Positions 27,995 to 36,885 of a stretch of 64,000 bases of DNA are shown one piece after another (the stretch's first letter is position 1; every line of letters starts with the position of its first letter). Source of the DNA: Mesorhizobium sp. M7A.F.Ca.US.006.01.1.1. GTDB taxonomy: Bacteria > Pseudomonadota > Alphaproteobacteria > Rhizobiales > Rhizobiaceae. The stretch lies in the NCBI RefSeq assembly GCF_003997935.1, contig NZ_RZQL01000004.1, positions 1-64,000 of the forward strand, in the 5' to 3' direction. Both the position numbers and the translations under genes were made by a program. The notes under the pieces are model-generated. The model saw only the letters and a list, made by a program, of their open reading frames with translations, was not told the origin of the DNA and did no database searches.

Positions 27995-28891
27995 ATGAGT
28001 GTCCAACGCCGCCTGTTGCCCAACATCAGCGCCCTTGCCGCCTTCGAGGCTGTGGCCCGGCTCGGCAGTTTCACCGCCGCCGCCCAGGAGCTCGATCTGA
28101 CCCAGGGCGCGGTCAGCCGGCAGATCAAGCTTCTGGAAGATCAGTTCGGCCGCCGGCTGTTCGAACGCGACAGCCGCAATGTCAGGCTGTCGACATCGGG
28201 CGAAATCTACGCCGAGGCGGTGCGTTCAGCACTTGGCCAGTTGCGTGACGCAGCCCTTGGATTGATGAGCAATCGGCATAGTGGCATCCTGAACCTTGCC
28301 ATTTTGCCGACCTTCGGCACGCGCTGGCTGATGCCGATGATCCCCGATTTCGTCGAAAACAATCCCGATATCACCATCAATTTCGTCACCCGCGTCGGCC
28401 GCTTCGACTTCGCCAGGGAGAGGCTGGATGCCGCCATCCACTATGGCCTGCCGGACTGGCCTGAGGCCGACTCGACACTGTTGGTGCGCGAAACCGTGGC
28501 ACCGGTCGTGTCGCCCGAATTCCTCGCCGGCCGCGCCATCGCCTCACCGGCCGATATCAGCCGTCTGCCGCTGCTGCACATGGCGACGCGTCCTGGCGCC
28601 TGGACAGAATGGTTCGAGCATCAGGGCCTGAGCGCGCCGACCGGGCCCGGCATGCAGTTCGAGCAGTTCGGCACCGCCGCCCAGGCCTGCATGGCGGGGC
28701 TCGGCGTGGCGCTGCTGCCGCTAATCCTCATTGCAGGCGAATTGCAGCGCGGCCAGCTGGTGCCGGCGCCAGGCCAACCCATGCAAAGCCGCAGCGCCTA
28801 CTATCTCGTCGTCCCACACGACAAGCGCGGCCATCCGCCAGTCGCCAGTTTTCGCGACTGGCTGCTGGGCCAGGTCACTCGGCAGATTTGA
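27995..28891 (+). CDS. LysR-family transcriptional regulator
   Basis: This 298-residue LysR regulator has an N-terminal winged helix-turn-helix (ALAAFEAVARLGSFTAAAQELDLTQGAVSRQIKLLE, residues about 12-48) and a C-terminal periplasmic-binding-like effector domain (LNLAILPTFGTRWLMPMIPDFV onwards). The layout and the start (NISALAAFEAVARLGSFTAAA) resemble GcvA-type regulators. It is divergent from gcdH and separated by 138 bases, so it probably controls gcdH in response to glutarate or a related acid, as LysR regulators do in this context in other proteobacteria; the effector is an inference. Confidence 0.87.
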   Translation: MSVQRRLLPNISALAAFEAVARLGSFTAAAQELDLTQGAVSRQIKLLEDQFGRRLFERDSRNVRLSTSGEIYAEAVRSALGQLRDAALGLMSNRHSGILNLAILPTFGTRWLMPMIPDFVENNPDITINFVTRVGRFDFARERLDAAIHYGLPDWPEADSTLLVRETVAPVVSPEFLAGRAIASPADISRLPLLHMATRPGAWTEWFEHQGLSAPTGPGMQFEQFGTAAQACMAGLGVALLPLILIAGELQRGQLVPAPGQPMQSRSAYYLVVPHDKRGHPPVASFRDWLLGQVTRQI

Positions 28892-28938
28892 CTTGGCCAG
28901 TTTATCAAAAATTGTTCTTGAGGGAGGACAGCCACTCA

Positions 28939-29007
28939 ATGACCGTTGAACTCCACGCCCGCCTGTCTCGTTGGGCTGGAACACTCATAGGGCCAGTCGC
29001 AGAATAG
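28939..29007 (+). CDS. Possible 22-residue small protein
   Basis: An ATG at 28939 is preceded by GGGAGGA about ten bases upstream and opens a 22-codon frame (MTVELHARLSRWAGTLIGPV then AE). It fills the space between the convergent LysR and tex genes and ends one base before the tex stop. Only the ribosome binding site supports it; no family can be named and it may be chance. Confidence 0.2.
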   Translation: MTVELHARLSRWAGTLIGPVAE

Positions 29008-31335
29008 CTACTTCCGCTTCAGCGCATCGGCCAATGCCGCGCCGAACGCCCCTTGCTGCGCCGGCCGCTCCGGCTGGCGTTGCTGCGGCGCCGGCGAACG
29101 TGGTGCCGGCCTGCCGCCACCATTGTCGCGCGGCCCGCCACGCGGTGCGCCACCCTCGCCGCCATCCTTGCGCATCGAAAGCGCGATGCGCTTGCGCTTG
29201 ATATCCACATCGACGACGCGCACCTTGACCACGTCGCCGGCCTTGACCACCTCGTGCGCGTCCTTGATGAACCGGTCGGCCAGTTGCGAGACATGCACCA
29301 GCCCGTCCTGATGCACTCCGATATCGACGAAGGCGCCGAAGGCGGCCACGTTGGTGACGGTGCCTTCCAGCAGCATGCCGGGCTTCAGATCCTTGATGTC
29401 GTCAATGCCGTCGGCGAAGGTCGCCGTCTTGAAGCCGGGGCGCGGGTCGCGGCCGGGCTTTTCCAATTCCGCCAGGATGTCACGCACCGTAGGCAAGCCG
29501 AAACGCTCGTCGACGAAGACGCGGGGATCGAGCGCCTTCAGCGCGGCACTGTCACCCATCAGCGAACGCACATCGCGCCCGCAGGCGGCGACGATCTTCT
29601 TCGCCACGCCATAGGCTTCCGGATGCACCGACGAGGCATCGAGCGGCTCGCTGCCATTGGCAATGCGCAGGAAGCCGGCGGATTGTTCGAAGGCCCGAGG
29701 TCCGAGCCGCGGCACCTTGAGCAGATCCTTCCGGCTGGCGAAGGGCCCGGTCGCATCGCGATGCGCAACGATCGCGTCGGCCAGCGACGCACCCAGACCC
29801 GAAACGCGCGCCAAAAGCGGCGCCGAGGCGGTGTTGAGGTCGACGCCGACGGCGTTGACCGCGTCCTCGACCACCGCTTCCAGCGAGCGGCCGAGACGGT
29901 ACTGGTCGACATCGTGCTGGTACTGGCCGACGCCGATCGATTTGGGTTCGATCTTGACCAGTTCGGCCAGCGGATCCTGCAGCCGCCGGGCGATCGAGAC
30001 GGCGCCGCGCAACGACACATCGAGGTTGGGGAATTCCGCCGCCGCTGTTGCCGATGCCGAATAGACAGAGGCGCCGGCCTCGCTGACGATCACTTTCAAG
30101 GGCTTCGGCCCGCCATCCCAAGGCATGTCGGACAGCATGTCCGCCACCAGCTTCTCAGTCTCGCGGCTGCCGGTGCCATTGCCGACCGAGATCAGCTCGA
30201 CCTTGTGCAGGCGGATGAGCTTGGCGAGTTCCGCCTGCGTGCCACGCACATCGTTCCTGGGCGGAAATGGATAGACCGTCGTTGTTGTCAGCACCTTGCC
30301 GGTGCCGTCAACCACCGCCACCTTGACGCCGGTGCGGATGCCGGGGTCGAGCCCCATCGTCGCGCGCGAGCCGGCGGGGGCTGCCAGCAGCAAATCCTTT
30401 AGGTTGCGGGCAAAGACGTGGATCGCTTCCTCTTCCGCCCGCTCGCGCAAATCGCGCATCAAATCGAGTGTCAGGTGCAGCGACAGTTTTATGCGCCAGG
30501 TCCAGCCCGCCACCTCCATCAGCCATCTGTCGCCCGGCAGGCTGCCGCCGATGGCATAGGCATTGGCGATCATCCGCTCGACCGGTTTCACCGGCGAGGT
30601 GTCATCGGCATCGACCTCGATGTCGAGCGACAGCACTTCCTCGTTGCGGCCGCGCAGCATCGCCAGCGCGCGGTGGCTCGGCACATTTGTCCAGCGCTCG
30701 ACATGGTCGAAATAATCGGAGAACTTCGCGCCGGCCTCCTGCTTGCCGTCGACCACCCTGGCGCGCATGAAGGCGCGCTCCTTCATGTAGCTGCGCAATT
30801 TGCCGACCAGATCGGCGTTCTCGGCGAACTGTTCCGACAGGATGTCGCGCGCCCCTTCGAGCGCCGCCTTGGTATCCGTCACCTCTTCGCTGACATAGGC
30901 CAGCGCCAGTTCGGCAGGCACCAATGAGCGGTTCGCCAAGATGGCTTCGGCCAGCGGCCCCAGCCCGCGCTCCCTGGCGATCTCGGCCTTGGTCCGGCGC
31001 TTGGGCTTGTAGGGCAGGTAGATGTCCTCAAGTTCCGCCTTGGTGCTGGCGGCGACGATCTTGCCTGCAAGCTCCTCGGTCAGCTTGCCCTGTTCGCGGA
31101 TGGAACCGAGGATGGTGTCGCGGCGCGCATCGAGCTCGCGCAGATAGGCAAGCCGTTCGGCAAGGTCGCGCAATTGCGTGTCGTCCAGCCCGCCGGTGAC
31201 TTCCTTGCGGTAGCGCGCCACAAACGGCACTGTTGCGCCTTCATCGAGCAGTTCGATCGCCGCGGCCGCCTGTTCGGGCCGCGCCTTAATCTCGGCCGCG
31301 ATGATGGCTGCGATGCGCTTGATGTCGGATGCCAT
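29008..31335 (-). CDS. tex: Tex-family RNA-binding transcription accessory protein
   Basis: This 775-residue protein matches Tex in length and layout. It has an N-terminal helical region ([35 protein letters not shown]), a YqgF/RNase H-like domain ([23 protein letters not shown]), and a helix-hairpin-helix region ([21 protein letters not shown]). An S1 RNA-binding domain follows near the end ([35 protein letters not shown]). The C-terminal tail is rich in R, G, P and Q (low complexity). The start at 31335 is preceded by GGGA and matches the usual Tex N-terminus; a longer frame to 31395 is unlikely. It binds nucleic acid and affects transcription; a monocistronic gene here. Confidence 0.92.
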   Translation of the reverse strand: MASDIKRIAAIIAAEIKARPEQAAAAIELLDEGATVPFVARYRKEVTGGLDDTQLRDLAERLAYLRELDARRDTILGSIREQGKLTEELAGKIVAASTKAELEDIYLPYKPKRRTKAEIARERGLGPLAEAILANRSLVPAELALAYVSEEVTDTKAALEGARDILSEQFAENADLVGKLRSYMKERAFMRARVVDGKQEAGAKFSDYFDHVERWTNVPSHRALAMLRGRNEEVLSLDIEVDADDTSPVKPVERMIANAYAIGGSLPGDRWLMEVAGWTWRIKLSLHLTLDLMRDLRERAEEEAIHVFARNLKDLLLAAPAGSRATMGLDPGIRTGVKVAVVDGTGKVLTTTTVYPFPPRNDVRGTQAELAKLIRLHKVELISVGNGTGSRETEKLVADMLSDMPWDGGPKPLKVIVSEAGASVYSASATAAAEFPNLDVSLRGAVSIARRLQDPLAELVKIEPKSIGVGQYQHDVDQYRLGRSLEAVVEDAVNAVGVDLNTASAPLLARVSGLGASLADAIVAHRDATGPFASRKDLLKVPRLGPRAFEQSAGFLRIANGSEPLDASSVHPEAYGVAKKIVAACGRDVRSLMGDSAALKALDPRVFVDERFGLPTVRDILAELEKPGRDPRPGFKTATFADGIDDIKDLKPGMLLEGTVTNVAAFGAFVDIGVHQDGLVHVSQLADRFIKDAHEVVKAGDVVKVRVVDVDIKRKRIALSMRKDGGEGGAPRGGPRDNGGGRPAPRSPAPQQRQPERPAQQGAFGAALADALKRK

Positions 31336-31635
31336 GTCGTTCCCACTCTGATCGAAAAGAGCGGCGACCATAGGCGCAGACGTCCGGCCCGCCAACCGCC
31401 GCGCTTCGATCAGCCCGGCGGGTCCACAGGAAACCGTGCGCTAATGTGGCGATCGCGGCGCGGCCTTAAGGTGTGTTGAGATTCAGGTCAGGCCGAGCCG
31501 AGAATGGTGGCTTCCGAGAATCGGAGCGCAGCGGACATTCGGGTCCGTGAGCTCAGTTCTACTGCGACGCAGTAGAACGGGGAAGCGCAGAAAGCCGCCG
31601 TTTGCAGGCCGGCATCACCTGAATATCAGCATACC
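31336..31635. other. Gap between tex and a serine hydrolase gene
   Basis: This 300-base stretch holds the tex promoter side (about 31336-31466) and a MITE-like element (31467 onward). A perfect ten-base inverted repeat, GTTCTACTGC with GCAGTAGAAC, lies inside that element at 31556-31578. I see no other gene. Confidence 0.5.
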
Positions 31636-31638
31636 TTA
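31467..31638. mobile_element. MITE-like non-autonomous element with 22-base terminal inverted repeats
   Basis: The left end (31467-31488, starting TAAGGTGTGTTGAG) and the right end (31617-31638, ending GCATACCTTA) are inverted repeats that match at 19 of 22 positions. Further inward, GAATGGTGGCTT and AAGCCGCCGTTT are also partly complementary, so the whole unit of about 170 bases can fold. It encodes no protein. The right end overlaps the TAA stop of the adjacent serine hydrolase gene. No second copy is in the window, and target site duplications are not clear. Confidence 0.55.
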
Positions 31639-32817
31639 GATCATGCGGCTCAGCGCCTCGAAGAACGCGGCGATCTCGACATCGAGCGGATCGTCGACCG
31701 GCTCGGGCTGCGACGACATCTTGGCGATCACCACTTCGGTCCTGGGATCGACATACAGCCACTGGCCATGAATGCCGATGCCACAATAGGCGCCGTTCTC
31801 GTGCCCAGTCTGGTACCATTTGTTCCGGTAACGACCTTTGGGAAACAGTGGCAGCATCGCGCCGCGCTGCCAGGCGTCCGCACTGCCGCCAGTGCTGGTC
31901 GTGTCGCGCACCCAGGCTTCCGGCACGATGCGGCGGCCATTGGCCACCCCGCCTTGCCGCATCATCTCGCCGACACGCGCCAGGTCGCGCGGCGTCACCG
32001 AAATACCGCCGGCCGTGCGCGCCGTGCCTTCCATGTCGACGCCGATCGAGGCTTCGCTGACGGCGCCGAGCGGCCGCCACAGCTTCTCGCGCATCAGGTC
32101 GGAAAAGCGCTGGCCCGACGCGCGCTCGAGTAGCAGGCCAAGCAGATCGGAATTGGGCGAGCGGTAGCGGAAGGTCTGGCCATGCGGCTCGGCAAGGCGT
32201 TGCAAGGTCAGGATGAATTCGCGCAGGCTCTCCGTGCCGCCGCCCGGATTCCATAGCGTGGCGCGGCGGTAGCGGGCGAAAGCGCTTTCCGGATCGAGAT
32301 AGGCTTCCTCGAAATCGAGGCTGACGCTCATGTCGAGCACGTGCCGCACGCTCGCATCGCCGTAGGCCGAGCCGACTGCTTCAGGGATGTAGGCCGTCAC
32401 TGGTGCCTCCGGGTCGAACACCCCCTCGCCTTCCAGTATGCCGGCAATGATGGCGGTCAGCGACTTGCTGATCGAAAAGATGATGTGGCGGGCGCCGAAT
32501 TCCATATGCGGGGCGAACCAGTCGCCGACGATCTTGCCGCCTTTCATCACCGTCAGTGCGTCGGTGCTCGAACGTGCGAGAAATTCAGCCACCGTCTCCG
32601 GCGTACTGCCGACCGAAATCTTTTCGCCGAGCAAGCCGCCCATGTCCCGCACGGGGGCTTCGACCACGCCCGACGCTGCCGGCACACGGGCGGTCGGCAC
32701 CAGTTCGCCGAGATTCTGGAACGACCACCGGTTGAATGGATTCTCGCGCCAGTTGGCGAGCAGCACTTCATTGCGGCGAAAGCCATAGCGGGTCTCGAAC
32801 GCGGTCTTGCCGGTCAT
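31636..32817 (-). CDS. Serine hydrolase (beta-lactamase / NylB-EstB family), first of a pair
   Basis: This 393-residue protein belongs to the serine beta-lactamase-like hydrolases. The nucleophile motif SxxK is S115-I-S-K118 in HIIFSISKSLT. The second motif is RYRSPNSD (YxS). It lacks a signal peptide, so it is cytoplasmic, like esterase EstB and 6-aminohexanoate-dimer hydrolase NylB rather than secreted penicillin-recognising enzymes. The N-terminal block NRWSFQNLGELVPT is shared with the neighbouring gene at 32852. It should hydrolyse an ester or amide; the substrate is unknown. Its TAA stop lies within the terminal repeat of the MITE-like element. Confidence 0.83.
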   Translation of the reverse strand: MTGKTAFETRYGFRRNEVLLANWRENPFNRWSFQNLGELVPTARVPAASGVVEAPVRDMGGLLGEKISVGSTPETVAEFLARSSTDALTVMKGGKIVGDWFAPHMEFGARHIIFSISKSLTAIIAGILEGEGVFDPEAPVTAYIPEAVGSAYGDASVRHVLDMSVSLDFEEAYLDPESAFARYRRATLWNPGGGTESLREFILTLQRLAEPHGQTFRYRSPNSDLLGLLLERASGQRFSDLMREKLWRPLGAVSEASIGVDMEGTARTAGGISVTPRDLARVGEMMRQGGVANGRRIVPEAWVRDTTSTGGSADAWQRGAMLPLFPKGRYRNKWYQTGHENGAYCGIGIHGQWLYVDPRTEVVIAKMSSQPEPVDDPLDVEIAAFFEALSRMI

Positions 32818-32851
32818 GGCGGTTCCTTCCGGGTCGTTTCTTCTTGTGGGC

Positions 32852-34057
32852 TCAGCGAAGTGCCGTTGCGATAGCGTGCACGGCTTTCAGCGTCGCTATG
32901 GAATAGGCACCATTGGCGAAATCAGGCCAGGTCGAAAGCTTCACCACGACCATTCCGGTGTTCCAGTCGATATGGATCAGCTGCCCGAACACGCCCCGGC
33001 ACATCAGCGCGCGCGAGCGTGGATCCTCGATCCAGAACTGGTTGCGATAGCTGCCTTCCGGCAGGCTGTCGGAGAAATCCGGGCCGTGCCTGCCGTTGCG
33101 CGTCGCCTCGATCCAGTCGGCCGGTACGATGCCGCCGCCATTGTCGAGGATCATCTGGCCGAAACGGCCATAGTCGCGCAGCGTCGCGTTGAAGCCGCCA
33201 TCGGCCACCGCATAGCCGGCGCTGTCGACGGTGAAGCAGGCGCTTTCATCAGCGCCGAGCTTTTGCCAGAGCTCTTCTGAAACCAGTTGCGGCAGCCTTT
33301 TGCCTGTCACCCGCTCCATGATGAAGGCGAGTACGTCGGTTTCGATCGAGCGGTATTCGAATTGAGCCCCGTGCGGGCGGATCGTGTCCTTCAGGCCCAG
33401 GATCAGCTCGAACATGTGCGAGGGCCAACGAAAGGCCGGATCGCTGTCCGGCGGCACCGGCTTCCAGCCAGTGGCGACATCGACCTGACCGATGTCGGAA
33501 TAGCGGTCGGTATATTCCTCGGAGAAACGGACGCCGCTGGTCATGTCCAGCACATGCTGCACACTGGCGCCGGCCCAGCCGGTAATGCCGAGTTCCGGTA
33601 GGTAGTCGGTTACCGGTCTGGCCGGATCGATCAGGCCGCGCCCAACCAGTATGCCGAACACCGAACCGGTAAGGGACTTCGCCATCGACTGCGACAGGTG
33701 CAGCGTGCGTTCATCCATGCCGTTGAAGTAGCGCTCATAGGCAACCTTGCCGTCCTTGAGCACCAGGAAGCCGTCCGTATAGGTCTCGTCGAGCAGCCCG
33801 GCGAGCGTTGTCGGCATGCCCGCGCTGCCCTCGACCTGCAGCCCGTCTAAATCGACCTCGGCGCGTTCGAGACGGCGGCGATGGCCATTGCCGCGCCAGA
33901 CTTCGGCGGTCGGCAGAATTTCACGGATGTGCTGGAACGCCCAGCGGTTCCACGGCGGCCGGTCCCAGTCGAGCTTCGGCGGCACCATGGCGGGCGGCGA
34001 GCCCTGCATGATCGGCGGCCGCGGATCGCTGTTGCGATAGGAGTCCATGAAAGCCAT
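32852..34057 (-). CDS. Serine hydrolase (beta-lactamase / NylB-EstB family), second of a pair
   Basis: This 401-residue homologue of the downstream gene has SxxK as S124-M-A-K127 in LSQSMAKSLTG and YxS in FEYRSIETD. The shared N-terminal block reads NRWAFQHIREILPTAEVWRG. As in its neighbour, there is no signal peptide. The two genes are 34 bases apart in one orientation, so they are probably co-transcribed and came from a duplication. They follow the polyamine transporter operon, separated from it by a terminator. Possible substrates are amides or esters brought in by that transporter, but this is a guess. ATG at 34048 is a second possible start with GGGA upstream. Confidence 0.82.
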   Translation of the reverse strand: MAFMDSYRNSDPRPPIMQGSPPAMVPPKLDWDRPPWNRWAFQHIREILPTAEVWRGNGHRRRLERAEVDLDGLQVEGSAGMPTTLAGLLDETYTDGFLVLKDGKVAYERYFNGMDERTLHLSQSMAKSLTGSVFGILVGRGLIDPARPVTDYLPELGITGWAGASVQHVLDMTSGVRFSEEYTDRYSDIGQVDVATGWKPVPPDSDPAFRWPSHMFELILGLKDTIRPHGAQFEYRSIETDVLAFIMERVTGKRLPQLVSEELWQKLGADESACFTVDSAGYAVADGGFNATLRDYGRFGQMILDNGGGIVPADWIEATRNGRHGPDFSDSLPEGSYRNQFWIEDPRSRALMCRGVFGQLIHIDWNTGMVVVKLSTWPDFANGAYSIATLKAVHAIATALR

Positions 34058-34060
34058 TCC

Positions 34061-34099
34061 CGGAAAAGAAAAGACCCGGCGACATGTGCCGCCGGGTCT
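34061..34099 (-). terminator. Rho-independent terminator of the polyamine transporter operon
   Basis: AGACCCGGCG (34072-34081) and CGCCGGGTCT (34090-34099) form a perfect ten-pair stem with an eight-base loop. Read on the minus strand the stem is followed by TTTTCTTTT. It lies 13 bases after the substrate-binding protein stop codon and before the serine hydrolase gene. Confidence 0.88.
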
Positions 34100-34111
34100 G
34101 TCATGCAGCGG

Positions 34112-35146
34112 TTACTTCTGCAGTTCGGTCCAGATCTTGGTGTAGAGTTCCTGCGTTTCCGGCGGGCACATCTTCTGGAATTCGCCTTTCGGCTTGGCAT
34201 CGGCCGGAATGACGACTTCCGGCGCATCCTTCATGTCCGCCGGCATGTATTTGTCCGAGCCGGTGATGGCGTTGGCATAGCGGTGGAAGGCCGAGAGGCC
34301 CGCCGCGTTTTCCGGATCCATGATGAAGTTCTGGAACAGCTTGGCATTGTCGACGTTCTTGGCTTCCTTCAGAACGACGACGTTGTCGCTCCACAGGCCG
34401 AAGCCTTCTTTCGGATAGTTGTAGTGGATAGCCGGATTGGCCAGCCGCTGGCGCAGTGCCGAGCCGTTCCAGTCGCTGGTCGCCTTGAAATCGCCGGCGC
34501 CCATCTTCTCGATGGTGTTGTATTCCATCGCGATCCAGTTCGGCTTGGCCGTCACCAGCAGGTCGCGCACCTTCTTCAGCACCGCCTTGTCGTCGGTGCA
34601 CTGCTGGCCGCCGACATATTTGATCGCCGCGAAGATGACGTCTCCCATCTCCGGAACGACGTTGACCTTGCCCTTCAACTCGTCTGGCGTGTTGAAGACG
34701 ATGCCCCACGTATCGGCCGGACCCTTGTAGGCATCGGTGTTGACGACGACGCCGATCGTGCCCCAGGCCCACGGCACCGAATATTTGCGGCCCGGATCGA
34801 ATTCGGGATTTGCCCATTCCGGCGCGACGTTCTTGAAATTCTCCATCTTGCCCGGATCGGTCTCGAGCAGGAGACCTTCCTTGATCCAGATCGGCACGTA
34901 GGTCTGCGACGGCACCGCGATGTCGAAGCCGGTGCCGCCCTGGCGAACCTTGGCCAGCGCGGTGTCGTTGGAATCGTAATCGGTGATGGTCACCTTGACG
35001 TTGTATTTGGCCTCGAACTTCTTGATCACGTCGGGGCTGGTGTAGTTGCCCCAATTGTAGATGTTGAGCACGCCGTCCGCGCGGGCGAGGCCCGTCGAGG
35101 CGAGCAACGCCAACCCCATGGCGGTTTCTGTTGTCTTCCAGTTCAT
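34112..35146 (-). CDS. Spermidine/putrescine-type ABC transporter substrate-binding protein (PotD/PotF-like)
   Basis: This 344-residue periplasmic protein has a Sec signal peptide (AMGLALLASTGLARA, cut near residue 23) and starts the mature part with GVLNIYNWGNYTSPDVIKKFE, the signature of PotD/PotF-type polyamine-binding proteins. Other blocks are SQTYVPIWIKEGLL and VPWAWGTIGVVVNTDAYKG. It captures polyamine or a related amine in the periplasm and hands it to the two permeases. The ATG at 35146 has GGGAG eight bases upstream. It is the last gene of the four-gene operon and is followed by a strong terminator. Confidence 0.9.
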   Translation of the reverse strand: MNWKTTETAMGLALLASTGLARADGVLNIYNWGNYTSPDVIKKFEAKYNVKVTITDYDSNDTALAKVRQGGTGFDIAVPSQTYVPIWIKEGLLLETDPGKMENFKNVAPEWANPEFDPGRKYSVPWAWGTIGVVVNTDAYKGPADTWGIVFNTPDELKGKVNVVPEMGDVIFAAIKYVGGQQCTDDKAVLKKVRDLLVTAKPNWIAMEYNTIEKMGAGDFKATSDWNGSALRQRLANPAIHYNYPKEGFGLWSDNVVVLKEAKNVDNAKLFQNFIMDPENAAGLSAFHRYANAITGSDKYMPADMKDAPEVVIPADAKPKGEFQKMCPPETQELYTKIWTELQK

Positions 35147-35169
35147 GGGTTTAACTCCCATTTTTCGGT

Positions 35170-35970
35170 TCAGTCTCGTTTCCTGCTGACGAAGAAAAAC
35201 AACGTGACGATCGCGACCGAAAGCAGCAGGAAGGCGGTCGATATCGCGTTGATCTCGGGTGTGATGCCGCGGCGGATCTGGCCGAGCATGTAGGTGGGCA
35301 GCGTGTCCTGGCCGCCCGATTTGACGAACTCGGTGATGACGACGTCGTCGAGCGAGATGACGAAGGCCAGCATCAGCCCGGCCAGGATGCCGGGCCACAG
35401 GAGCGGCAGCGTGATGCGCCGGAAGGTCTTCCAGGGCGTCGCGTAGAGGTCGGCTGCGGCACGCTCCAGCGTCAGGTCCATATTCTCAAGCCGCGCCCGG
35501 ATCGGCAAATAGGCAAAGGGAATGCAGAACGCCGTGTGCGCGGCGACCAGATAGCCGATGCCGGAATAGCCGGTGAAGATCTTGATGCGCGAGAAGAAGA
35601 TCAGCAGCGCCACGCCGGTGACGATCTCGGGCACCATCAGCGGCTGGTTGATCGCCGCATATTTGAAGGTGAGGCCGGGATAGGGCGCGGTGCGGGTGGT
35701 GGCGAGCGCCGCCATGGTGGCAAAGATCGTGGAGAGCACCGCCGCGATGGAGCCGATCTGGAAGGAACGCAGCGTGGCATCGACGACCTGCGTGTTCTGC
35801 CATGCCGACTGGAACCATTTCAGCGAAAAGCCGCCCCATTCGGAGGTCGAGCTCGCCGCGTTGAAGGCATAGATGACCAGCACGATGATCGGCAGATACA
35901 GCACGATAAAGCAGGTCGCGGCGATCGCGGTGAATCCTGGCTGGTGCTTGATGGAAAAGTTCTTAGCCAT
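35170..35970 (-). CDS. Polyamine ABC transporter permease (PotC/PotI-like)
   Basis: This 266-residue inner-membrane permease has about six hydrophobic segments, starting with FTAIAATCFIVLYLPIIVLVIYAF. The EAA-type loop that contacts the ATPase is RAAADLYATPWKTFRRITLPLLWPGILAG, near residues 175-205. Length and motifs fit PotC/PotI. It forms a channel with the PotB-like permease, whose gene overlaps its start by eight bases. The ATG at 35970 has GGGG upstream; a longer frame from 36009 lies inside the upstream gene and is unlikely. Confidence 0.9.
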   Translation of the reverse strand: MAKNFSIKHQPGFTAIAATCFIVLYLPIIVLVIYAFNAASSTSEWGGFSLKWFQSAWQNTQVVDATLRSFQIGSIAAVLSTIFATMAALATTRTAPYPGLTFKYAAINQPLMVPEIVTGVALLIFFSRIKIFTGYSGIGYLVAAHTAFCIPFAYLPIRARLENMDLTLERAAADLYATPWKTFRRITLPLLWPGILAGLMLAFVISLDDVVITEFVKSGGQDTLPTYMLGQIRRGITPEINAISTAFLLLSVAIVTLFFFVSRKRD

Positions 35971-36883
35971 GACGTACCCCCGATCTGCCGGCATTGCGCA
36001 CATATGCAAGCAGCGCCACCATGACGATGATCATGACGGCGATCGACAGCGCCGAGCCAAGTGGCCAGTTGCGGCCCTGCCCGAACTGCAATTCGATCAG
36101 GTTGGACAGCATCATGTTCTTGCCGCCGCCAAGAACGCTCGGCGTCACATAGGCGCCAAGCGCTGGAATGAAGACCAGTATGGAGCCGGCAATGACGCCC
36201 GGCTTGACGAGCGGAAAGATGATCCGCCGCAGCACCTGGAAACGCGACGCGTAAAGGTCGTATCCCGCCTCGACCAACCGGAAATCGAGCTTTTCCATGC
36301 TGGCATAGATCGGCAGCACCATCAGCGGCAGGTAGACATAGGCCATGCCGATCAGGATCGCCGTGTCGGTGTAGAGGATCTGGATCGGCGCCGAGATGAT
36401 GCCGAGCTTGAGCAGCATCGTGTTGATGATGCCTTCGTTGCGGATGATCTGCAGCACCGCGAAGGTGCGGATCAGGAGGTTGGTCCAGAACGGAATGGTG
36501 ATCAGGAACAGCCAGAGATCGCGGGTCTTTTCGCTGCGCGTCGCCATGAAATAAGCAGTCGGGAAACCAAGCACCAAGGTGGCGATCGTCGTCACCACGG
36601 AAAGCTTGATCGAGCGCAGGAAGATGGTGACGTGGGCGGCGGCGATCGAAAGCGTGTCGTCGAAGATATCGCGTTCCAGAAACACCGCTATCCAGGCTTC
36701 CGGCGAGAACTGCCACTTCACGTCGCCATAGGAGCCTGGCGTCAGGAACGAGTAGACGAGCACGATCAGCAAGGGACCGGTCGCGGCGAGGAAAATGACC
36801 AGCAGCGCTGGCGCTGACAAAAGCCAGCGGTCACGGACATCGCGCCGCTCCGCTGCCTTGGCGACTTCTTCTGCGGTCGCCAT
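35963..36883 (-). CDS. Polyamine ABC transporter permease (PotB/PotH-like)
   Basis: This 306-residue inner-membrane permease begins with a soluble N-terminus of about 20 residues, then LSAPALLVIFLAATGPLLIVLVYSFLTPG and five more membrane segments. The EAA loop is EAGYDLYASRFQVLRRIIFPLVKPGVIAG. It pairs with the PotC-like permease, and the reading frames overlap by eight bases. It starts two bases after the ATPase stop, so the genes are translationally coupled. Confidence 0.9.
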   Translation of the reverse strand: MATAEEVAKAAERRDVRDRWLLSAPALLVIFLAATGPLLIVLVYSFLTPGSYGDVKWQFSPEAWIAVFLERDIFDDTLSIAAAHVTIFLRSIKLSVVTTIATLVLGFPTAYFMATRSEKTRDLWLFLITIPFWTNLLIRTFAVLQIIRNEGIINTMLLKLGIISAPIQILYTDTAILIGMAYVYLPLMVLPIYASMEKLDFRLVEAGYDLYASRFQVLRRIIFPLVKPGVIAGSILVFIPALGAYVTPSVLGGGKNMMLSNLIELQFGQGRNWPLGSALSIAVMIIVMVALLAYVRNAGRSGVRHG

Positions 36884-36885
36884 CG

